Of a stretch of 64,000 nucleotides of DNA, positions 1 to 9,640 are shown piece by piece. Location of the stretch: the NCBI GenBank assembly GCA_024399035.1, contig JAKSID010000005.1:29081-93080 (forward strand), read 5' to 3'. The stretch is from Fibrobacter sp. (lineage in GTDB: Bacteria; Fibrobacterota; Fibrobacteria; Fibrobacterales; Fibrobacteraceae). The stretch's first letter is position 1. Each line of letters starts with the position of its first letter. A program made the translations under genes and the position numbers. The notes under the pieces are model-generated. The model had not been told where the DNA came from and ran no database searches. It saw nothing but the letters and a program-made list of their open reading frames with translations.

Positions 1-208
1 CAGCCTGCATAATGCCCGCGCAGGTCACAGCGGCAATGATGATGTAAATAACATCGGTAGGCGGCTTACCCGGAGCCATGCCAAAGCCAAGCACCAGAAT
101 GGCAAGGCCAATACCCGAAATCGCACCCAAGGCTAGGCTACCATAACGTGAACCCACGTAAAGAGCAGCCAGCACAATCAGAAGCTGAATAATCATCACA
201 GCTGTCAT
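1..208 (-). CDS. Dcu-type anaerobic C4-dicarboxylate carrier, N-terminal part
   Basis: Only the first 69 codons are in the window; the gene runs off the left edge. The translation begins MTAVMIIQLLIVLAALYVGS and continues as two hydrophobic segments separated by a short loop (FGMAPGKPPTDV), the pattern at the start of DcuA/DcuB antiporters. In the known family these exchange fumarate, malate, aspartate and succinate across the inner membrane of anaerobes. The start is supported by AAAGGAGT about 7 bases upstream of ATG at 208. The malate dehydrogenase gene directly upstream on the same strand fits a role in succinate export, but a terminator separates the two genes. DcuA and DcuB cannot be told apart from this fragment. 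Confidence 0.8.
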   Translation of the reverse strand, partial: MTAVMIIQLLIVLAALYVGSRYGSLALGAISGIGLAILVLGFGMAPGKPPTDVIYIIIAAVTCAGIMQA

Positions 209-294
209 AAGAACTCCTTTTTAGGGAAATCTATCTCAAGATTTTTGAAAAAGGAGAAAACCATAAAAAAATATGATGAATTTTTAATTACAAT

Positions 295-329
295 AAAAAA
301 AGCCCCCGATTCATCACCGAGGACTTTTT
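295..329 (-). terminator. Rho-independent terminator of mdh
   Basis: Read on the minus strand, arms AGTCCTCG and CGGGGGCT (318-325 and 301-308) pair with two G-U wobbles and are followed by six T. It lies 36 bases after the mdh stop codon. The T-rich sequence on the opposite side means that it could also work for plus-strand transcripts. Confidence 0.75.
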
Positions 330-365
330 AGAATCGCAAGAGCGATCTTCGCTTAATACTTTTAA

Positions 366-1346
<981 letters not shown>

Positions 1347-1367
1347 TTACGCCCTAAATATAGCATT

Positions 1368-1401
1368 TTTAGACGAGAGACGAAAGACGAAAGACGAGAG
1401 A
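1368..1401. repeat. Short GA-rich direct repeats upstream of mdh
   Basis: Four near-identical copies of a 7-8 base unit (GACGAGA / GACGAAA) lie in tandem between the mdh promoter region and the FISUMP gene, with another GACGAGAG at about 1433. No coding or secondary-structure explanation is apparent. It may be a simple-sequence tract or a degenerate regulatory array. Confidence 0.5.
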
Positions 1402-1476
1402 TTTGAACGAAAAAAGATAAAAATCACATCTTGACGAGAGGGAGCAGAGGGGCCGAACTGCCCCTGGAGGCTCAAT

Positions 1477-3873
1477 TTACTCATCCTTGACACATCGAAT
1501 AGAGTAGCCATACTCCTTGAAACTTTCTACATCATAGAATGTGTCCGATTTGTAGGAGAAATACATTGTCATGGCTTTGGTCATATAGAGATCTTCATCC
1601 AACCAGAATTCAGCCTCATCACCCTTGCCATTAAAGCCAGATGTATAGGAATAACCTATGGGGAATACACCAAAGCCCCAGCGGTCCTTGCCACCTTCGG
1701 TAGATGCGTTATAAGACCATCCGTAGGTAGTTTTCAAAAGTGCCGCCGACGAACCATATTCCGAGAAACCACTCAAAAAATCACGAAGAGTTCCGAATTC
1801 ATCCAGACTCGGCAAATGCCAACCAGAAGGGCAAGCACCCTTATACGGGCGTTTTATTTTACAACGACTCACCCCACAAATCGCTTCTGCAGTATCTAAA
1901 GCCTGCGCCCAGGTGTAAAGCTTTCCGTAAGAACTGTACTTGATAGAATCGTTGTCGTAGAATTTTCCATCTCCGTAAGCAAGGTTTTCCGCCATCCACA
2001 CCTGGTCTCCCATGGTAACGAATTTATAGGCTCTGCCATCACGCTTGTCTATAAAGCACGTATTCTTGTCGGCCCAGAAGGCCTTAGCCTCAAACCACTT
2101 GGTCGAGGAAGCCAATCGATTGGTGGAATAGGACGCACGAATAGTTTCCTTATCCTTCACAAAGACTTTCTTCTCGAAGTTTTCTTCTCTTACAACCTCG
2201 GGATCCTTCGTGAATTCAACGTAACCGATACGTTCCGTGCCATCTCCACCAGGAATAGTATACATGTCAACCAACACGCCATAAAAATCTGATTCTGACG
2301 AAACCCGGATGGTCACCGCATCGTTTTCGGTAAGGCTTTCATCCACCAGTTTCAAGACTGCCTTGTCAGTAACATCCATATACAGGGAATCACCAAAAGA
2401 TACCGTTGCATAAAGAGCAAATCCAGCCTTGGCCATATCCTTTGATACAGTCCCTAACGTTGCGTCTTTATACTGGATAAGAATGGTGTCCTTTTCATCA
2501 ATGGCCAGAACACCATCATTCTTGAGGCCATTCATAAGGAATTCTCCATAGAAGTAATCCTTATATCTGTAAGCAACAGCGCTGATTTCATCGCCTTTTA
2601 CCTTACTGGAGATCGTCACCTCTACGGAGTCCTTACCGCAACCTTCGTCATAGACATAGAAATGTCCCTTGGAAGCCTGGTTATATCGATCTGCATCAAA
2701 CTCCACTCGGCTATCGGCATTTTTCTTCCAGTAGACAGTCACGTTTTCAAATGTCTTTTTTTCATCTTTAAAGGTATATCGCACATCAACTGTCAAAATT
2801 TTCGCAGGATCGGAATAGAAGTAGTTATCGTGATTCTTGCCTTCATTCACAATAAAGAAACTTCCTTTATAAAGGCCACCTGCACCAGCAAGCTTGAGTT
2901 TGGCATCATAGGTACCGAAGCCACCCTCATTTTCTGTATAATGGCATTCATAGCCATCATTATAGCACAAAATCATAGATACCTGAATGGTATCCCCTTC
3001 GGCATTCTTATCGTTAACGGTAACAACCACTTCGGCGCTGTCCCCGTAATACCAAGGTTTATCCAGGGAGATAAAGTCTCTTTCACCCTTGGAAGCCAGG
3101 ATAAATGCCACATTGCGTTTAATGACTCTTTCAGGGTTTTCATCCTTGTAGCTGACAACCACGTTATCCCCATCCTGCACCTTGATTGCCTGAGCGACAG
3201 AACTCTTTTCTGTGAAGAACAGCGTGGTATAGTAGTAACCATCCCTGAGTTTTGCTGTCAGGACAATACCCTTAGAATCAGAGGTACTGGTTACCGAAAC
3301 TTCAACGGTATCCTTTTTAGTCAGGATATCGTTATCGCTAATACGGATGAGCAGGGAATCGGAATAGCTCCATACGGTATCTCCAATTTCCACATATTCA
3401 GCCGTATTGAATTCAATATCCGCCGTGGTTCCGCCATTGCCACCGGACAGGCCATTGGACCCATTCATAATGGTTCCTACAAGTTTTCCTCCACAGTAAA
3501 GATTTATGCCGGAACTATCAGGCAGGTATTCCCCAGTACAGCTTGTACCGTCCTTACCGTCAACCCCGTCTTTCCCGTCAGAACCGTTGCTACCATCAAT
3601 TCCATCCGCACCATCGCTGCCTTCGTAAACGGGAATGTCGCCTACGCCGTAGGCCTGCCATTCCTTATCCAGACAGAACATCAATTCGCCAGTACCTGTA
3701 ATATAAGCGATGGCTCCTTCCTTGGACTTGTCACATTTTTTCAAGTCACTTTTAGAAGAAACCACTGTAAGAGTTGCATTTTCCTTAGCGCTAGAGGAGT
3801 CATCTCCGCAAGCGGTCATCAAAAGAGCACATGTGGAGAACAGGGCTACAAAAAACTTGCTGTATAATTTCAT
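1477..3873 (-). CDS. Collagen-like FISUMP-domain lipoprotein
   Basis: This 798-residue predicted lipoprotein has an N-terminal signal ending in the lipobox MTAC (Cys22). A Gly-X-Y collagen-like stretch follows at about 85-110 (GSDGADGIDG, KDGVDGKDG). A long middle region of beta-rich repeats contains recurring phrases of the kind GDSxxVxV and DTVEVSVTS. Residues about 615-798 form a FISUMP (Fib_succ_major) domain, seen in VWMAENLAYG, YGKLYTWAQAL, ACPSGWHLPS and the ending YSIRCVKDE. FISUMP is known mainly from Fibrobacter and relatives and its role is unknown; surface exposure is inferred. GAGGGA sits 6 bases before the ATG. A second FISUMP lipoprotein lies at 48494-49474. Confidence 0.88.
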   Translation of the reverse strand: MKLYSKFFVALFSTCALLMTACGDDSSSAKENATLTVVSSKSDLKKCDKSKEGAIAYITGTGELMFCLDKEWQAYGVGDIPVYEGSDGADGIDGSNGSDGKDGVDGKDGTSCTGEYLPDSSGINLYCGGKLVGTIMNGSNGLSGGNGGTTADIEFNTAEYVEIGDTVWSYSDSLLIRISDNDILTKKDTVEVSVTSTSDSKGIVLTAKLRDGYYYTTLFFTEKSSVAQAIKVQDGDNVVVSYKDENPERVIKRNVAFILASKGERDFISLDKPWYYGDSAEVVVTVNDKNAEGDTIQVSMILCYNDGYECHYTENEGGFGTYDAKLKLAGAGGLYKGSFFIVNEGKNHDNYFYSDPAKILTVDVRYTFKDEKKTFENVTVYWKKNADSRVEFDADRYNQASKGHFYVYDEGCGKDSVEVTISSKVKGDEISAVAYRYKDYFYGEFLMNGLKNDGVLAIDEKDTILIQYKDATLGTVSKDMAKAGFALYATVSFGDSLYMDVTDKAVLKLVDESLTENDAVTIRVSSESDFYGVLVDMYTIPGGDGTERIGYVEFTKDPEVVREENFEKKVFVKDKETIRASYSTNRLASSTKWFEAKAFWADKNTCFIDKRDGRAYKFVTMGDQVWMAENLAYGDGKFYDNDSIKYSSYGKLYTWAQALDTAEAICGVSRCKIKRPYKGACPSGWHLPSLDEFGTLRDFLSGFSEYGSSAALLKTTYGWSYNASTEGGKDRWGFGVFPIGYSYTSGFNGKGDEAEFWLDEDLYMTKAMTMYFSYKSDTFYDVESFKEYGYSIRCVKDE

Positions 3874-3994
3874 TTTTCCCTCTTGAATTTATTCAATGTC
3901 AAGTATAACAAACAAAAGGATACCGTTTGGAGGACGATTAGCTAAATTTGTGGTGCAAAGGGGTCCCGGCACGAATACCGAGATAACACAAGGA

Positions 3995-4724
3995 ATGGAA
4001 TTTACAGTAATTGGCATACTTTTTGGAATGAGCTGCATGGGCAGTTTTATCCAGCGGGTCAGCGGATTCGGGTTCGGCATCTTTGTCATGACCGTTTTTC
4101 CCCACATTTTGCCTAGCTACGGCGAAGCAACCGCCCTTTCGGGAATGCTGGCCTGCTCCATGTCCCTGGTGGTGGCCTACCGCATGCGAAAGTACATCGT
4201 CTGGAAGGAAGTCCTCCCCCCTCCTTGACATTTTCACCGTCGTGAGTTTCTTTGCCGTAGGTGCCGTGGCAAGTTTCGATGACAAGTTCCTGAAGCATAT
4301 CCTTGGGGCAATCCTCATTGCCATCAGCATCTACTTCTTCTTTATCAGCGAAAAGATCAAGCTGAAACCAACCCTCCTTGCGCAGGTCGGGCTGGGAACA
4401 TTGTCCGGCATCATGGGAGGGCTTTTCGCCATGCAGGGGCCGCCCTCGGTGCTCTACTTCTTGGCTTCCTGTGAAACCAAAGAGAAGTACATCGCCCACA
4501 GCCAGGTGTACTTCGCCCTAGGAAACCTGATGATGACATTCTTCAGGGCGGGAAACGGGTTTGTGACGCCAGCGGTCGGCATCGCCTACGGCTGCGGCAT
4601 CGTTGGGGTAATCATCGGAACGGCAATCGGCGGAAAGGTGTTCAAGAAGATTCTCCACAAGGTTCTCAAGAAAATCGTGTACGTGTACATGGCCATCAGC
4701 GGCGTCGTGGCGCTCTGCGCGTAA
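3995..4724 (+). pseudogene. Frameshifted TauE/SafE-family membrane permease
   Basis: Two reading frames together give one protein of about 242 residues resembling TauE/SafE sulfite or organosulfonate exporters. The first part (MEFTVIGILFGMSCMGSF onward) ends prematurely at 4228. The second continues as DIFTVVSFFAVGAVASFDDK to 4724 and includes the family-like GLGTLSGIMGGLFAMQGPP. The break lies in a run of six C at about 4216-4221. With five C the frame would read VLPLLDIFTVV without interruption. This could be a real inactivating or phase-variable frameshift, or a sequencing error. The chosen start has AAGG only one base upstream, so initiation is uncertain. Family substrate specificity cannot be read from the sequence. 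Confidence 0.7.
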
Positions 4725-4740
4725 AATTTCTACAATTTCA

Positions 4741-4896
4741 ATGTCACTGCGAGACCTTTAGGTCGAAGCAGTCCAAGAAGAACCTTTCACACGTTCACAA
4801 GGTTTTGCTTTGATTGCTTCGTTTCCACAAAGTGGATAACTCCCACTAAGAGGCAAAGCCTCAAGTGTCGTATAACTACGTTCCTCGCAATGACAT
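4741..4896. repeat. Dispersed palindromic repeat, CGCAATGACAT type
   Basis: This 156-bp intergenic unit is bounded by an imperfect terminal inverted repeat: ATGTCACTGCGAG at the left end and CTCGCAATGACAT at the right. Inside are TTTGATTGCTTCG and further short palindromes. Related pieces recur at 6598-6689 and 30104-30137. It has no coding capacity and looks like a non-autonomous REP/MITE-like element. Its right end supplies ATGACA, which could act as a -35 box for the downstream gene. Confidence 0.65.
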
Positions 4897-4922
4897 AAAA
4901 AAAATACTTCTTACAACATTCT

Positions 4923-5564
4923 ATGAGAGCTTTAATTCTTTCTGATATTCATGGTTCTGCAATCGCAGCACGACAGGCATTGACCTTCTTCGAAAAGTTC
5001 CACTGCGATAAAATCTTCCTGCTGGGAGACACCCTCTACCACGGCCCCCGTAATCCGCTTCCTGCGGGGCACGGTCCTATGGGCGTCGTAGAAGCTCTGC
5101 GCCCCTATGGAGACAAGATTGTGGCGGCCCGCGGCAACTGCGATGCCGATGTGGACCTGATGATGCTGGACTTCCCTATCGCCGACGAGTACGCCGTTGT
5201 GGAAGATGAACTGACGGACGCCGCGGGCAAGCAGAAGACCATCCGCCTCTTCTTAAGCCACGGTCACATCTTTATGCCGGAGTGTTTTCCTGCCAACGCC
5301 CTTTCCCAGCTGGAACCCGCCGCAGTCGACAACGACGGCAATAAAAGCGACCGCCCCATCGACGCCTACCTTTACGGCCACACCCACATTTACCAGTTGC
5401 AGAAAAATTTCAAGGGTGTTCTCATGGTGAACCCCGGTTCCACCAGCCTGCCCAAGGGCGGAAACCCACCCACCTTCGGCCTCTATGACAACGGCAAGTT
5501 CAGCATCCACCGTCTGGAAACCGGCGAAGAACTTGCCTCCACAAGCCTGCGCGACAATCCTTAA
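4923..5564 (+). CDS. YfcE-family metallophosphodiesterase
   Basis: This 213-residue calcineurin-like phosphoesterase carries the metal-binding motifs in order: SDIHGS (7-12), GDTLYHGPRNP, ARGNCDAD, SHGHIF and YGHTHIY, then NPGSTSLPKGG. These are the signature of the YfcE/MJ0936 branch of Mn-dependent phosphodiesterases, whose physiological substrate is unclear. The length is slightly above E. coli YfcE. There is no Shine-Dalgarno sequence before the ATG. A possible -10 (TACAAC, 4912-4917) ends only 5 bases before the start, so the message may be leaderless. The gene is followed by the radical SAM gene 80 bases downstream with its own promoter. Confidence 0.85.
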   Translation: MRALILSDIHGSAIAARQALTFFEKFHCDKIFLLGDTLYHGPRNPLPAGHGPMGVVEALRPYGDKIVAARGNCDADVDLMMLDFPIADEYAVVEDELTDAAGKQKTIRLFLSHGHIFMPECFPANALSQLEPAAVDNDGNKSDRPIDAYLYGHTHIYQLQKNFKGVLMVNPGSTSLPKGGNPPTFGLYDNGKFSIHRLETGEELASTSLRDNP

Positions 5565-5610
5565 ATGGAGCTCCCTGACGCGGCAATCTCTACAACTGCG
5601 TCCTTGAATT

Positions 5611-5638
5611 TTGACTTTTAGGCAAATGATTATATATT
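5611..5638 (+). promoter_or_regulatory. Sigma70-like promoter giving a probably leaderless mRNA
   Basis: TTGACT (5611-5616) and TATATT (5633-5638) are separated by 16 bases. The -10 box ends 6 bases before the ATG at 5645, so transcription would start at or beside the start codon. No ribosome binding site is present. Confidence 0.6.
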
Positions 5639-5644
5639 AGGGTT

Positions 5645-6529
5645 ATGCATTACACACCTTATCGCGATTTACTGCTTAAAGTTTTCCCCAACTACCTCAA
5701 GGTGCGCAAGCTGCCTTTGAACGGTGGCATGAGCTGCCCCAACCTGGATGGAACCAAGGGTTTCTCCGGTTGCAGTTACTGCAACAACCGCAGTTTCAGC
5801 CCGGTGTACGACCTGGCAAAGGTCAGCATCCAGGAACAGCTGGAGCAGTTCGTTCCCAAGCTTCGCGACAAGTACCCCAATGCAGGAATCTTGGCTTACT
5901 TGCAGCCCTACACCAATACCCATGCGCCCTTGGAACATTTGATGGGGATCATCAATCCCATCATTAGGCACAAGGAAATCGCAGGCCTTGCCATTGGCAC
6001 CCGCCCGGACTGCCTTGAAAGCGACAAGGTGGCATACCTTGGCGAAGTCAACCAGGAAAAGCCCGTGATTGTTGAAATTGGTTTGCAGACTGCAAACGAC
6101 AAGACGTTGGCAGCCATTAACCGCCGCCACACCCTGGCAGAATTCAAAGACGCCGTAAAGCGTTGCCAGTCCGTTGGCCTGACCGTTACCACCCATGTGA
6201 TTGTGGGCCTCCCCGGCGAAACCATGGAAGACTTCAAGCACACCGCCCAGGTGGTTTGCGACCTTCACTTAGCCGCCGTAAAAATTCACCCGCTGCACAT
6301 TGTGTCCGGAACCGTCATGGCCCAGGACTACATTGCAGGCGAATTCAAGCTGTTGGAATTCGAGCAGTACTGCGAAGCCGTTGCCGAGATGATCAAAATC
6401 ATCGGCCCGGAAACCGCCATCGAGCGTTTCAGCGGCGAAAGCCCCAGCGACATGCTCATCGCCCCCGACTGGTGCGGCGAGCGGGACAAAATTATCGCTA
6501 CAGTAGAAAAACTGCTGGGAAACGGCTAA
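5645..6529 (+). CDS. Radical SAM protein, TIGR01212 (YhcC) family
   Basis: This 294-residue protein begins with the TIGR01212 layout: PLNGGMSCPNLDG then GFSGCSYCNN. The cluster ligands are Cys31, Cys43 and Cys46 (C-x11-C-x2-C rather than the usual CxxxCxxC). Other landmarks are YLQPYTNTHAP, GTRPDCL, EIGLQTAND and VIVGLPGETMEDF, which belong to the TIM-barrel core of the Elp3-like radical SAM group. A role in RNA or small-molecule modification is likely, but the reaction is not known. Start choice follows the family N-terminus and the promoter just upstream. A bidirectional terminator follows 30 bases after the stop. Confidence 0.9.
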   Translation: MHYTPYRDLLLKVFPNYLKVRKLPLNGGMSCPNLDGTKGFSGCSYCNNRSFSPVYDLAKVSIQEQLEQFVPKLRDKYPNAGILAYLQPYTNTHAPLEHLMGIINPIIRHKEIAGLAIGTRPDCLESDKVAYLGEVNQEKPVIVEIGLQTANDKTLAAINRRHTLAEFKDAVKRCQSVGLTVTTHVIVGLPGETMEDFKHTAQVVCDLHLAAVKIHPLHIVSGTVMAQDYIAGEFKLLEFEQYCEAVAEMIKIIGPETAIERFSGESPSDMLIAPDWCGERDKIIATVEKLLGNG

Positions 6530-6549
6530 GTTCTCCGCATTCTGCAGAA

Positions 6550-6583
6550 AAAAAAATCCTCCCTTACGGGGAGGAATTTTTTA
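6550..6583 (+). terminator. Bidirectional terminator after the radical SAM gene
   Basis: Arms TCCTCCC and GGGAGGA form a stem around a short loop, flanked by an A-run on the left and TTTTTT on the right, so it can work from both sides. A second small hairpin, GGGG-CGAA-CCCC at 6701-6712, lies nearer the end of the convergent minus-strand gene but lacks a T-tract. Confidence 0.8.
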
Positions 6584-6597
6584 TTCAAGACAAATAA

Positions 6598-6689
6598 TGC
6601 TTCGATTGCTTCGCTCCTGCGGAGCTCGCAATGACATTCCGCGCGAGAAGTTCGCAATGACATTCCGCGCGAGAAGTTCGCAATGACAT
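6598..6689. repeat. Tandem CGCAATGACA-type repeat
   Basis: The stretch starts with TGCTTCGATTGCTTCGCTCC and GGAGCTCGCAATGACAT. It then repeats a 26-base unit beginning TCGCAATGACATTCCGCGCG twice in full (6626-6651, 6652-6677) and once in part. It belongs to the same dispersed family as 4741-4896 and 30104-30137. It lies between convergent genes and encodes nothing recognisable. Confidence 0.7.
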
Positions 6690-6730
6690 CCTTTGCTGTC
6701 GGGGCGAACCCCCTTTGCATCATTATGATA

Positions 6731-7468
6731 TTACCTTCTGATAATTGTGGCGACTAAGCCGACAGACACACCGGACAAGTCGAATATTTCGTAGTCGTCG
6801 TAGTTGCTGTAATAGTAGCTGTCGTAGTCGTAATCATCAAAGAAATTATAGAACGACAGGAAGCCCTTAACACCAATACTCCAGCGGGGCGTCAAATCCC
6901 AGACGTTACCCAATTCCAGTTTGAAGTTAAAGTTTGCATCGTTGACAAACATATCATATTTAGAATTTTCAACTTCGGCTTCGAGACCGCCCCAGCCAAT
7001 TTCAAAGCCAGCAAAGATGCCTTCCATGCCCGATACGTTTCTAAACGGGAATACCAGGGTACCTAAGCAAACACTGAAGTTGAAAAAGTCGACGTCGTCG
7101 ATTTTATCACTTATTCTGTCAAAAGAGACATGACCCGAACCATTTGTGAAGTTGAATCCCAAGTAAGGTGTAGCCCATCTCTTGATGTTCAAGCCGAAAT
7201 TAAAACCTGCATAAAGACCCTGACCGTCAAAAGCAGTGCCCTCGTGCTGGCCACTCAAATGTGTGTAACCCGAGGTAGAAACCGCACCAAGACCCAAGTT
7301 ACCTTCCATAAAGAAGCTGTTGTGGGTAAGCTGGTAGTCGGAAATTTCCACCGTCTTAGGTTCCGGCGGATAATCATCCTCATCGTAGTCACCATTGTAA
7401 ACGGTGGCGAACGCCGTCTGCGCCAGAGCGGCGCAAGTGAACAAAGATGCTAAAAAGATTTTTTTCAT
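6731..7468 (-). CDS. Outer-membrane-barrel-like protein, paralogue 1
   Basis: This 245-residue secreted protein has signal peptide MKKIFLASLFTCAALAQTAFA. The mature part is rich in alternating aromatic and small residues, as expected for a beta-barrel. Motifs shared with the three neighbouring paralogues are the LxxxFPFRxxxG phrase (LVFPFRNVSGMEG), FNFKLELGNVWDLTPRWSIG and the C-terminal pair RR (ATIIRR). A strong AAGGGGG lies before the ATG. It is the last of four tandem copies directly behind the aryl polyene operon. The function is unknown. Outer-membrane location is inferred from signal, length and composition, although the C-terminus lacks the usual terminal Phe/Tyr. Confidence 0.7.
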   Translation of the reverse strand: MKKIFLASLFTCAALAQTAFATVYNGDYDEDDYPPEPKTVEISDYQLTHNSFFMEGNLGLGAVSTSGYTHLSGQHEGTAFDGQGLYAGFNFGLNIKRWATPYLGFNFTNGSGHVSFDRISDKIDDVDFFNFSVCLGTLVFPFRNVSGMEGIFAGFEIGWGGLEAEVENSKYDMFVNDANFNFKLELGNVWDLTPRWSIGVKGFLSFYNFFDDYDYDSYYYSNYDDYEIFDLSGVSVGLVATIIRR

Positions 7469-7551
7469 ATAACCCCCTTTTTTAGCAAAAATTACATCCT
7501 AGCTGAAACTTACAAAAAGCTTTCCTCACAAACAAGCTTTTTGTCAAAAAA

Positions 7552-8171
7552 TCACCGTCTCATGACGCTAAACTTGATTCCAAAGGCTAAATTGCTAAAA
7601 TTTCGGCATTCTTCATAGTGATTTACGTTCACACCATCCATAAGATGAAGGGTAAAGAAGCCATTGACACTGGCAGTAAAACGATGGGCAAGATCCCACA
7701 TAAAGCCAGCTTCCAACGTCAGATAGAAAAACACGTTTTTAACGATGGTTGGAGGTTCAGGTTTGTCTTCTAAGCTAAGACCGATTATATCCAAAAACGT
7801 TTCTGTGGAGTCGTTTTCAGAAACAAAGGTCATACCAAAGCCTGAGTTCACACCAAAGTTTAAATGTTTCAGCCCATCGATATCCCTAAAGGGGTACAAC
7901 AAGGCTCCAACACCAAAGAGCATTCCCTCGGAATCACTGTCCCGGCAATAATCGCTATCTACGCAATAATCACCATCAAAGAATCTGAAGGTTAGATTGC
8001 CATAAAGGGCGAAAAGTCTTTTGAAATTAACACCAACGTCCAGCTCCGCGATAGGGCCCACACCGGTCAGTTCTCCGTGATACGACGTTTCGTACCCTTC
8101 TTTGTTGAAATAAAAATCACCTGCGACACAGCCAGCAGGGCAAAAAGCAAAGCTAATGCGTTTTTTTTCAT
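7552..8171 (-). pseudogene. Outer-membrane-barrel-like protein, paralogue 2, frameshifted
   Basis: The ATG at 8171 starts a normal signal peptide (MKKNALALLFALLAVSQV) but that frame stops after 34 codons. The barrel sequence resumes in another frame from about 8110 (GDFYFNKEGYETSYHGELTG) to the paralogue ending FSVMRR at 7552. It includes NFKRLFALYGN, LLYPFRDIDG and LEAGFMWDLAHRFTASVNG. Compared with its neighbours the N-terminal mature region is missing about 40 residues, so a deletion that shifted the frame is the simplest reading. If translated from an internal start it would lack a signal. A GGAG-type ribosome site is still present upstream. Confidence 0.72.
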
Positions 8172-8191
8172 TCTCCTAACCCACGAGAAAG

Positions 8192-8944
8192 CTATCGGCG
8201 CATAACATTCAAAAGAATACCAATGGAGTACGCATCAACGCTGGCATAGGTATCTTCGCCAAAGCAATCATCGTACTGGTCAGCCAAAGTAGCCAACAGA
8301 TTGTATGTAAAGTTAAATTCCAAACCAAGGCTAACACGTTTGAAAACATCCCAGGAATAGCCCAGTTCAAACTTGAATGCGGCACCGGGATGGTACACAG
8401 CCATATCTGTTTCGTATTCATACTCACGAGACTGAACGCTAAGGAACTCGCATTCAAAGCCTACACTTACACCGAAGTTAACTCCATTCAGTACAGGTAC
8501 TTCTCTAAAGGGATAAACCAACGAGCCGACGCCGATATCAAACTTGTAAAAATCGCCCTCAAGGCATTCTTCATCATTAGGGCAGTAATTTGCGTTACCG
8601 ACAATGAAGTCCGTTGCAAAAAACACTGCGAAAAGACGCTTGAAATTTGCGCCCACTTGTACGGAAAGAGCCTCGCCATAGGCATTGAAATCAGCCCATT
8701 CTTTGCCTTTGTCACCATCCTTAAAAACGTTACCGTATTCCAGATTCAGACCGTCGGTGATTCGCCAAAAGAAACTGTTGCGGAACTCTGTAGGGGTTTC
8801 TACTGCGCTGTAAGCATTTTCGCGAGGCGTTTCGTAAACGGATTCTTCCTCCTCATCATCGTATTCATCACTGGAGTAAGCATTCGCAAAAACCTGCGGC
8901 ACAGCCAGCAGGGCAAACAAAAGCGAAACAACAATTTTCTTCAT
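8192..8944 (-). CDS. Outer-membrane-barrel-like protein, paralogue 3
   Basis: This 250-residue protein has signal peptide MKKIVVSLLFALLAVPQVFA and then an acidic segment (SSDEYDDEEEES). The barrel-like body carries the family phrases GANFKRLFAVFFATDF, LVYPFREVPVLNGVNFG, FKFELGYSWDVFKRVSLG and the C-terminal LNVMRR. GGGGAGAGG lies just before the ATG. It is intact and lies 20 bases upstream of the broken copy. No enzyme motif is visible. Confidence 0.7.
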   Translation of the reverse strand: MKKIVVSLLFALLAVPQVFANAYSSDEYDDEEEESVYETPRENAYSAVETPTEFRNSFFWRITDGLNLEYGNVFKDGDKGKEWADFNAYGEALSVQVGANFKRLFAVFFATDFIVGNANYCPNDEECLEGDFYKFDIGVGSLVYPFREVPVLNGVNFGVSVGFECEFLSVQSREYEYETDMAVYHPGAAFKFELGYSWDVFKRVSLGLEFNFTYNLLATLADQYDDCFGEDTYASVDAYSIGILLNVMRR

Positions 8945-8964
8945 ATTCCTCTCCCCGAAAAAAA

Positions 8965-9615
8965 TTAGCGGCGCATGACTGTAAAGGCAATACCCACAGA
9001 TGTACCTGTCAAAGACTCTCCATCTTCACCAGCACCAGCAAGTAGAGCGACCTTTACATTAGAGACAACACCGAGACTTACTTTTCGGCCCACATTCCAA
9101 AGGTAACCCAGTTCAAATTTCCAAGTGAGCGTAAAATTGTCCACAGGTTGATTTTCATCATAATCAACATAATTAGCAAAAGTTCCACCAAAGCCAAAAC
9201 CCGTGCCAAACATAGCGCCACGCAGAACCGGCACGCTACGGAAGGGGTACAGGACAACACCAAGATCCATACCAAACTTGATAAGAGTTATGTCGTAATC
9301 GGAAGTATATTTGCTCGTATTGTAAGAAATACTACCAGAACCAGAAGAGAAATCAGCGCCAACATAAAGTGCAAAAAGCCTTCTAATGCTAATGCCCAGG
9401 TCTAGTTCCAGATCTACGGTATACGCATCTAAGCTCTCCGTACCTATGTAATACTCTTCTTCTATGCTAAAGGTGGAATAGCCCTGGGTCGCTCTCATAA
9501 AGAACGCGCTGCGATATTCTGTACCTTGAGTTGTAGCATCAGAACGGTAGCCTCGAGCAAAAACCTGCGGGGCTACAGCCAACACAAACAAAAGAGCAAA
9601 AATGATTTTTTTCAT
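8965..9615 (-). CDS. Outer-membrane-barrel-like protein, paralogue 4, first after apeR
   Basis: This 216-residue protein has signal peptide MKKIIFALLFVLAVAPQVFA. Family phrases are ISIRRLFALYVGADFSSGSG, VLYPFRSVPVLRGAMFGTGFG, WKFELGYLWNVGRKVSLG and the ending FTVMRR. The ATG at 9615 is preferred over one at 9627 because it gives a normal signal peptide and has TTAGGAAA at the right distance. The gene begins 25 bases after the apeR stop on the same strand, so it is probably co-transcribed with the aryl polyene operon. Confidence 0.72.
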   Translation of the reverse strand: MKKIIFALLFVLAVAPQVFARGYRSDATTQGTEYRSAFFMRATQGYSTFSIEEEYYIGTESLDAYTVDLELDLGISIRRLFALYVGADFSSGSGSISYNTSKYTSDYDITLIKFGMDLGVVLYPFRSVPVLRGAMFGTGFGFGGTFANYVDYDENQPVDNFTLTWKFELGYLWNVGRKVSLGVVSNVKVALLAGAGEDGESLTGTSVGIAFTVMRR

Positions 9616-9640
9616 TTTCCTAACCAACCTTTTTTAATGA

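Noticed and set aside
6698..6714. GGGG-CGAA-CCCC hairpin as terminator of the barrel gene row
   Set aside because: It has a stable tetraloop but no T-tract on the minus strand, so I mention it only with the neighbouring terminator.
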